Shown here one piece after another: positions 7,894 to 13,607 of a stretch of DNA of 13,607 nucleotides. Location: contig JACXVH010000023.1 in the NCBI GenBank assembly GCA_014763515.1, positions 1 to 13,607 of the forward strand, written 5' to 3'. Both the position numbers and the translations under genes were made by a program. Position 1 is the first letter of the stretch. Each line of letters opens with the position of its first letter. The notes under the pieces were generated by a model, which saw only the letters and a program-made list of their open reading frames with translations, made no database searches and had not been told where the DNA came from. The DNA comes from Flavobacteriaceae bacterium. Lineage in GTDB: Bacteria; Bacteroidota; Bacteroidia; Flavobacteriales; Flavobacteriaceae.

Positions 7894-10803
7894 ATGAAAA
7901 CACTGCAAAAAAAGTTTTTACTTTTATTACTTATTCTGCCTTTAAGTATGTTTGCACAAAACACACTAAAAGGTGTAGTTACAGATAGTGGTACACAAGA
8001 ACCGTTACCTGGTGTGAACATTGTAGTAAAAGGAACAACTAATGGAACAACCACAGATTTTGATGGTAATTTTTCATTAGAAAAAGTAAAACAAAACGAT
8101 ATAATTGTATTCAGCTACTTAGGCTATAAAGAGAATACAATTATTTACACGGGACAAAAAAACATTTCAGTTTCACTAACAGAAGATTCTCAACAATTAC
8201 AAGATGTTGTAGTTATTGGTTATGGAACTGTGAAAAAAGAAGATGCAACTGGTTCTGTGAATACAATAACTGAAAAATCTTTCGTTAAAGGACCCGTTGT
8301 TGCTGCCGATCAAATGATTCAAGGTAAAGTAGCTGGTGTACAAATCACAAACGGAGGTGGAGCGCCTGGAGAAGGAGCAACAATTAGAGTAAGACAAGGT
8401 TCTTCCCTAGGAAGTTTTGGATCCTCAAATGACCCCTTATTTGTAATAGATGGAGTTCCTGTAGCTGCTGATAATACAGGAGGTCGTAATCCTTTGGCTA
8501 CAATTAACCAAAATGACATTGAAAGCGTAACAGTTTTAAAAGACGCATCAGCTTCTGCAATTTATGGATCAAGAGCTTCAAATGGTGTAATTATAATAAC
8601 TACCAAAAAAGGAAAAAGCGGTGAAATGAAAATTAACTATAATGGTAATGTATCTTATAGTTCTATTGCAAAAAAAGTAGATGTTTTAAATGGTAATCAA
8701 CTAAGAAATTATGTTAACACCTACGGAAACACCAATCAACAAGCTCTTTTAGGTACAGCAAATACTGATTGGCAAAAAGAAATTTACAGAGATGCGATTG
8801 GTACTGACCATAACATTTCTCTTTCGGGCGGTGCTAACAATATAACTTACAGAGCATCTGCAGGTTATACAAATATGGATGGTATTTTAAAAGAAGATAA
8901 TTTTTCAAGAGCAACAACCAGTGTTGCTTTAGTAGGAAATTTTTTTGATAATCACTTAAAAATCGAAGCAAACAACAAAACTTCTTCAATGCAAAACAAC
9001 TACAGTGAGAGAAGTGCTATTGGAGCTTCATTGGCTTTTGATCCATCACAAAATATAACAAACCCTGATGGTTCATATTTTGAATGGAACCAACAGTTGG
9101 CAAGTAGAAACCCTGTTGGATTGATAAACAAATCACACAATTATGGGACTTCATTTAGAAGTTTAGGAAACATTCAAACCGAATATAAATTACACTTTTT
9201 TCCAGATTTAAAAGCAGTAGCTAACTTTGGTTATGATTACACTTCTGGAAGAAGTTATGGGGGTTATGATAATGATTATGTTTACAATAATGTAAATGCG
9301 GAATATGACTACAGAAATGAAAGTAAAAATAGATTGATGGATTTATTTTTAAATTATAGAAAAGACATTTCTGCAATTAAAGGTTCTATTGATTTAACCG
9401 CTGGATATAATTATCAAAACTTCGATTACATTAATAATCCAGGATTTTCAACTACGTTAGCTGGTAACACAAGTACATCTCAATACAAAAAACAAGGATA
9501 TAATATACAATCCTATTTTGCAAGAGGTATTTTTAATGTTTATGACAAATATGTTTTAACAGCAACCATAAGACGAGATGGAACTTCAAGATTTGCTCCT
9601 GCATATAGATGGAGTAATTTTCCATCGGCTGCTTTAGCATGGAAATTAGACAAAGAAAAATTTCTTGAAAATATCAATTCTATATCTTCATTAAAATTGA
9701 GATTTGGATGGGGAATTACTGGACAACAAGATATTGGTAGATTGTATCCATCTCTACCTACCTATTTAAGTGCTGACAATCAAGCACAATACCAAATAGG
9801 AGACAGTTTTTACAATCCTATTAGACCACAAGAATACAATCCAAATTTGAAATGGGAACAAACTGAAACTAGAAATATAGGGTTAGATTTTGGTCTCTTC
9901 AAAAATAGAATTACTGGTACAGTTGATGTATACGAAAAAAGAACAAAAGACCTTATTGCATACATACCAAATCCTCCTTTTTATGGTTTCTCAAATTATA
10001 ACTACTACAATATAGGTAAAACTAAAAACCAAGGTATTGAAATGGCATTAGAAGCAATAGTAGTTGCTAATGACGATTGGAACGTTACAATTGGAGGAAA
10101 TGTAACGCTACAAAACGCAAAAGTAACTGGTTTAATTGATGGCGCTTCAGAATTTGGTATATCTACTGGTGGAATCGCTGGTGGAATCAACAATGAAGTA
10201 CAAAGAATTCAAGTTGGTTATTTCCCTAATGCTTATTATGTATATGAACAAGCATATGACGCTGATGGCAACCCAATAGATGGTGTATTTATTGACAGAA
10301 ATGGAGACGGTCTAATTAATAGTGCTGACCGATATTTTTACAAAAAACCACAAGCAGATGTTTATTATGGTTTTTACACTAATGTAAGCTATAAAAATTG
10401 GGATTTTGCAATGTCTTGGAGAGGTAGTTGGGGTAATTACAACTATTACAATGTAGATTCTAATTTAGGTTGGCAAAATCAAATCTTAATTAGAGATACA
10501 GATTTAGGAAATGCTACTACTGAAGTTTTAAACACTAACTTCACTTATGCTGGTCCTGAAAGATACTTATCTGATTATTATATAAGAGATGCTTCTTTTG
10601 TAAGAATGGACAATGTAACAATTGGTTATAATTTCAAAAATTTCTTAGGGAGTAAAGCTAACGCGAAGTTATCTTTAGGTGGACAAAATTTAATATTAAT
10701 TACTGATTATAAAGGAATTGACCCTGAAGTAAATGGTGGTATCGACAATACAATTTACCCAAGACCTAGAATGTATACTTTAGGTTTAAATGTAAACTTT
10801 TAA
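7894..10803 (+). CDS. susC: SusC-like TonB-dependent outer-membrane receptor
   Basis: This 969-residue receptor imports malto-oligosaccharides across the outer membrane using TonB energy. Residues 1-21 are a signal peptide ending MFA before Q22. A carboxypeptidase-regulatory-like domain (about 24-97; GVVTDSGTQEPLPGVNI, DGNFSL) comes next, then the TonB-box region DVVVIGYGT (104-112). The plug carries the SusC/RagA signatures DPLFVIDGVP (180-189) and SVTVLKDASASAIYGSRASN (211-230). The remainder is a beta-barrel ending in aromatic F969 (GLNVNF), as expected for barrel assembly. It is complete and of ordinary length for the family. The susD partner begins 11 nt after its stop. The alpha-glucan substrate is inferred from the neighbouring enzymes. 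Confidence 0.96.
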   Translation: MKTLQKKFLLLLLILPLSMFAQNTLKGVVTDSGTQEPLPGVNIVVKGTTNGTTTDFDGNFSLEKVKQNDIIVFSYLGYKENTIIYTGQKNISVSLTEDSQQLQDVVVIGYGTVKKEDATGSVNTITEKSFVKGPVVAADQMIQGKVAGVQITNGGGAPGEGATIRVRQGSSLGSFGSSNDPLFVIDGVPVAADNTGGRNPLATINQNDIESVTVLKDASASAIYGSRASNGVIIITTKKGKSGEMKINYNGNVSYSSIAKKVDVLNGNQLRNYVNTYGNTNQQALLGTANTDWQKEIYRDAIGTDHNISLSGGANNITYRASAGYTNMDGILKEDNFSRATTSVALVGNFFDNHLKIEANNKTSSMQNNYSERSAIGASLAFDPSQNITNPDGSYFEWNQQLASRNPVGLINKSHNYGTSFRSLGNIQTEYKLHFFPDLKAVANFGYDYTSGRSYGGYDNDYVYNNVNAEYDYRNESKNRLMDLFLNYRKDISAIKGSIDLTAGYNYQNFDYINNPGFSTTLAGNTSTSQYKKQGYNIQSYFARGIFNVYDKYVLTATIRRDGTSRFAPAYRWSNFPSAALAWKLDKEKFLENINSISSLKLRFGWGITGQQDIGRLYPSLPTYLSADNQAQYQIGDSFYNPIRPQEYNPNLKWEQTETRNIGLDFGLFKNRITGTVDVYEKRTKDLIAYIPNPPFYGFSNYNYYNIGKTKNQGIEMALEAIVVANDDWNVTIGGNVTLQNAKVTGLIDGASEFGISTGGIAGGINNEVQRIQVGYFPNAYYVYEQAYDADGNPIDGVFIDRNGDGLINSADRYFYKKPQADVYYGFYTNVSYKNWDFAMSWRGSWGNYNYYNVDSNLGWQNQILIRDTDLGNATTEVLNTNFTYAGPERYLSDYYIRDASFVRMDNVTIGYNFKNFLGSKANAKLSLGGQNLILITDYKGIDPEVNGGIDNTIYPRPRMYTLGLNVNF

Positions 10804-10814
10804 AAAAAAAAACT

Positions 10815-12416
10815 ATGAAGAATTTAAAATTTAACCTTTTAAGTTTATCTTCTTTTCTTCTTTTGTTTTTAACAATATCTTGTACAGATGAGTTAAATAC
10901 AAAACCAGAGGGAGCTGAACAAACAGCTGACGAGGTATTTTCTGACCCTGATTCTTATAAAAATTTCTTAGCAAAACTATATGCAGGACTTGCTACAACA
11001 GGACAACAAGGTCCCGCAGGTGCTGGAGATGTTGCAGGAATTGATGAAGGCTTTAGTTCTTATTTAAGAAATTATTGGAACTTTCAAGAATTAACAACAG
11101 ATGAAGCTATAATTGCTTGGAATGATGCTACTATTAAAGATTTTCATTGGCATACATGGACTACCTCGGATGGATTTGTTAAAGCAACTTTTTACAGATT
11201 AGCTTATCAAATTACTAATTGTAATGAATTTTTAAGACAATCTACAGACGAAAAACTTGATAGCAGAGGTATTTCAGGTACAGTAAGAGATGAAATCAAA
11301 GCATATAGAGCTGAAGCAAGATTTTTAAGAGCACTAAGTTACTGGCATATAATTGATTTATTTGGAGGAGCTTCATTAACAACTGAAGACTCTCCTACTC
11401 AATATTATTTACCTCCCTATGCCTCTAGACGAGAACTTTTTGATTTTGTTGAACAGGAACTTACAGACATGGAAGCTGATTTAAAAGATCCAAATACAAA
11501 CGAGCAATTTAGAGTAGATAAAGCTGCTGCTTGGATGTTGAAAGCTAAATTATTTTTAAATGCTCAAGTTTATATAGGAGAAGATAGAAATTCAGATGCT
11601 TTTACTTATGTAAATAAAGTTATCAATGAAACTAGTTATTCATTACATAATAATTACAGACAATTATTCATGGCTGACAACAATTCAAACGGAGCTCAAA
11701 ATGAATTTATCTTTGCCGTTGCTTTTGATGGATTACATACAAAAACCTACGGTGGAACCACTTATTTAACACACGCTGCCGTGGGTGGTAGTATGACTGC
11801 TTCTGATTTTGGAATCAATGGTGGTTGGGCAGGTTTAAGAACTACATCTGCATTTGTAAATAAATTCAATGGCATGGACAATGACTACCGTAAACAATTT
11901 TACACTAACGGACAAAGTCTAGAGATAAATAATGTGGGAAGTTTTACAGATGGATATGCTATTTCAAAATGGAAAAATGTTGACAGTTTTGGAAATCAAG
12001 GCTCTGACTCATCTGGAGACTTTGTAGATACTGATTATCCTGTTTTTAGACTTGCAGATGCTTATTTAATGTATGCAGAATGTTATTTAAGAAATGGTGG
12101 TGGAGATGCAAGTACTGCCGTAGGATATATTAATGATCTTAGAGAAAGAGCATATGGAAATTCTTCAGGAAATATAACATCGTCAGATTTAAACTTAGAT
12201 TTTATTTTAGACGAAAGAGCTCGCGAGTTACATTGGGAAGGACATAGAAGAACAGATTTAATTCGCTTCGGAAAATTTTCAGGCAGTTCATATTTATGGC
12301 CATGGAAAGGAAATGTTGCAAATGGATCTCCAATTCCTAGTTATAGAAAACTATTCCCAATACCTCAAGATGCAATTATTGTAAACCCGAATTTAATTCA
12401 AAACCCTGGTTATTAA
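10815..12416 (+). CDS. susD: SusD-like surface glycan-binding lipoprotein
   Basis: This 533-residue lipoprotein is the lid and ligand-capture partner of SusC. The signal peptide ends in the lipobox TISC with C23. TDE follows at once, and such acidic residues just after the cysteine fit the surface-export signal described for Bacteroidota lipoproteins. Family landmarks are NYWNFQELTTDEA (86-98), the helix with RAEARFLRALSYW (165-177), RLADAYLMYAECY (412-424) and the C-terminal LDERARELHWEGHRRTDLIR (465-484). Aromatics such as W88, W112, W115 and W338 are candidates for stacking on starch, though I cannot map them onto the SusD starch-binding arc with certainty. The 11-nt gap after susC is an A-rich run leading into the start. 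Confidence 0.95.
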   Translation: MKNLKFNLLSLSSFLLLFLTISCTDELNTKPEGAEQTADEVFSDPDSYKNFLAKLYAGLATTGQQGPAGAGDVAGIDEGFSSYLRNYWNFQELTTDEAIIAWNDATIKDFHWHTWTTSDGFVKATFYRLAYQITNCNEFLRQSTDEKLDSRGISGTVRDEIKAYRAEARFLRALSYWHIIDLFGGASLTTEDSPTQYYLPPYASRRELFDFVEQELTDMEADLKDPNTNEQFRVDKAAAWMLKAKLFLNAQVYIGEDRNSDAFTYVNKVINETSYSLHNNYRQLFMADNNSNGAQNEFIFAVAFDGLHTKTYGGTTYLTHAAVGGSMTASDFGINGGWAGLRTTSAFVNKFNGMDNDYRKQFYTNGQSLEINNVGSFTDGYAISKWKNVDSFGNQGSDSSGDFVDTDYPVFRLADAYLMYAECYLRNGGGDASTAVGYINDLRERAYGNSSGNITSSDLNLDFILDERARELHWEGHRRTDLIRFGKFSGSSYLWPWKGNVANGSPIPSYRKLFPIPQDAIIVNPNLIQNPGY

Positions 12417-12432
12417 TTTAATTTGAAAAAAA

Positions 12433-13518
12433 ATGAAAAATATAGTTAAATCATTATTTATTTTATTAGGCACAATTGCTATCTCATGTAGTACAGATGA
12501 TGTCCAAGACAGACCTATAATTCAAGGCGTAGATGCTCCTGTATTATCCGCTCCCGAAGAAGGAAATATTTATGTATTACTACCTGAAAACATGGCGCAA
12601 CAAGCAGAAAGATTTGTTTGGAGCAAAGCAAATTACAACGGAGACGTCGCTATTTCTTATAGTATAGAAATCGATAACAATGGTGGAGATTTTTCAACAG
12701 CTCAAGTACTAGGAGGAACTTCTGGAACATTGCAAGCATCTATTTCTACAGAAACTTTGAATACAGCTTGTTTATCACTGGGTGCTACTCCTTACAGCGC
12801 GGCAAATTTTGATGTAAGAGTTGTTTCAAGTGCAAATGGTTACAGCCCAATGGTTTCAAATATTGTAACCATTACGGTAACACCATATACAACTGAAACC
12901 CCAAAATTATGGATGCCAGGTAGTTATCAAGCTGATTCAGGTTACGGAAGTAACTGGACTCAATCTACGGCAGCCACTTTAGCTTCTGAAGGTTTTGGAA
13001 ATACAAATTTTGAAGGTTATGTATATTTCGCAACTGCACAAGCTTCTCCAAATAATGGTTTCAAATTTACAGATGCTCTAGATTGGAATAATGGAATTTT
13101 TGGAGATGATGGTTCTTTCTCAGGAACGCTTACTTCGCCTGGAGATAACATTGGTGTAACACCAGGATACTATAGAGTTAATGCTAATACAACAAATTTA
13201 ACTTACAATCTAACTCAAACTTCTTGGGCTATAATTGGAAATGCTACAACTGGTGGCTGGACTACTGAAACTCCAATGACTTATGATCCAAACACTAAAA
13301 AATGGTCTGTTGTGGCAACGTTAACTGCTCAAAATGCTCCGGATAATGGCTTAAAATTTAGAGCTAATAATGGTTGGGACATTAACTTAGGAGATTCTGG
13401 TGCTGATGGTACAATGGAATATGGTGGTGATAATATCGGAACATCGGCTGGTACATTCTTGATAGAATTAGACTTATCTAATCCAAGACAGTACACTTAT
13501 ACTCTTACACCTCAATAA
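12433..13518 (+). CDS. susE: SusE/SusF-like starch-binding lipoprotein
   Basis: This 361-residue surface lipoprotein is a SusE/SusF-type accessory starch binder. The lipobox AISC puts the lipidated cysteine at C19, and STDD directly after it again fits surface export. A SusE N-terminal, FnIII-like domain (about 34-150) is followed by two similar beta-sandwich modules (about 157-261 and 264-359). These share NNGFKF/DNGLKF, a GDNIG motif (237-241 and 332-336) and closing NLTYNLT/QYTYTLT strands. Conserved tryptophans (W160, W175, W218, W266, W275, W291, W315) are candidates for glucan stacking. With two modules it is like Bacteroides SusE, whereas SusF has three. It follows susD by 16 nt and is the last gene before a strong terminator. 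Confidence 0.88.
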   Translation: MKNIVKSLFILLGTIAISCSTDDVQDRPIIQGVDAPVLSAPEEGNIYVLLPENMAQQAERFVWSKANYNGDVAISYSIEIDNNGGDFSTAQVLGGTSGTLQASISTETLNTACLSLGATPYSAANFDVRVVSSANGYSPMVSNIVTITVTPYTTETPKLWMPGSYQADSGYGSNWTQSTAATLASEGFGNTNFEGYVYFATAQASPNNGFKFTDALDWNNGIFGDDGSFSGTLTSPGDNIGVTPGYYRVNANTTNLTYNLTQTSWAIIGNATTGGWTTETPMTYDPNTKKWSVVATLTAQNAPDNGLKFRANNGWDINLGDSGADGTMEYGGDNIGTSAGTFLIELDLSNPRQYTYTLTPQ

Positions 13519-13528
13519 TAAATTAATT

Positions 13529-13552
13529 AGGGCTGCTTTGTGCAGCCCTTTT
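13529..13552 (+). terminator. Intrinsic terminator after susE
   Basis: A perfect 8-bp GC-rich stem, AGGGCTGC (13529-13536) with GCAGCCCT (13542-13549), closes a TTTGT loop and runs into TTTT (13549-13552). It starts 11 nt after the susE stop. It is by far the most GC-rich hairpin in the window. The T-tract is short, so partial read-through into the next plus-strand gene is possible. Confidence 0.85.
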
Positions 13553-13560
13553 AAAAAAAT

Positions 13561-13607
13561 ATGAAAATGAAAAAAAAATACTACTTACTACTTTTGTTTA
13601 CGACAAT
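13561..13607 (+). CDS. Start of an exported protein, cut by the window edge
   Basis: An open frame from ATG at 13561 reads MKMKKKYYLLLLFTT to the window end, 15 codons plus 2 nt. The lysine-rich start followed by a leucine-rich core is a typical signal-peptide beginning. A second in-frame ATG at 13567 could also be the start. It is only 8 nt past the terminator's T-tract. In comparable loci the gene after susE is often an outer-membrane or secreted GH13 alpha-amylase (SusG-like) or another starch-binding protein, but the visible residues cannot show which. The codons include a run of nine A at 13570-13578. Confidence 0.65.
   Translation, partial: MKMKKKYYLLLLFTT

Noticed and set aside
8197..8519. 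Antisense open frames within susC, and similar short ones within GH65 (3523-3726), the transporter (6153-6356) and susC (10005-10193)
   Set aside because: They overlap well-supported genes completely, have no recognisable domain, and look like by-products of the coding strand.
10802..10812. Run of 11 A between susC and susD as a slippage or phase-variation tract
   Set aside because: It lies between genes and not in a reading frame; A-rich sequence before start codons is normal in this phylum and is also seen before susE.
1..13607. CRISPR array, insertion sequence, tRNA/rRNA, phage or defence genes
   Set aside because: No direct-repeat array, transposase, terminal inverted repeats or RNA-gene signature was seen; every gene fits alpha-glucan use, so a claim of a new system is not supported.

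Overview
The window is a maltose/starch (alpha-glucan) utilisation locus of the Sus type from a member of the Bacteroidota, most likely a Flavobacterium-like Flavobacteriaceae. This rests on the AT-rich base composition, a SusC/SusD pair, lipoproteins with acidic residues just after the lipidated cysteine, A-rich gaps before start codons, and candidate -7 elements of the TAnnTTTG type. No database search was possible; gene identities come from motifs and family knowledge.

Layout: two gene blocks diverge from a regulatory gap at about 7680-7893. On the minus strand, nearest the gap, lies a LacI-family regulator (6639-7679). After a 194-nt AT-rich gap comes a tight four-gene operon read towards position 1: a GPH/MFS-type sugar transporter (6444-5098), beta-phosphoglucomutase (5094-4441), a GH65 maltose-phosphorylase-like enzyme (4435-2126) and a secreted GH97 alpha-glucosidase (2118-1). 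The spacings in this operon are 3, 5 and 7 nt. On the plus strand are a SusC-like TonB-dependent receptor (7894-10803), a SusD-like lipoprotein (10815-12416) and a SusE-like starch-binding lipoprotein (12433-13518). A strong stem-loop terminator follows (13529-13552), and then the first 15 codons of another exported protein (from 13561), cut by the window edge.

Inferred pathway: SusD and SusE bind alpha-glucan at the cell surface, and the SusC channel moves oligosaccharides into the periplasm. GH97 releases glucose there. The inner-membrane permease imports maltose, cytoplasmic GH65 splits it with phosphate into glucose and beta-glucose 1-phosphate, and beta-phosphoglucomutase turns the latter into glucose 6-phosphate. 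The LacI protein probably controls the locus through a perfect 14-bp palindrome with a central CpG (7772-7785) in the divergent gap.

All the genes fit a known type of locus, and I see no evidence for an undescribed system. The points most worth a second look are regulatory: the single LacI-type operator, its apparent absence in front of the catabolic operon, an inverted repeat in that operon's leader, and the terminator that separates susE from the next gene.
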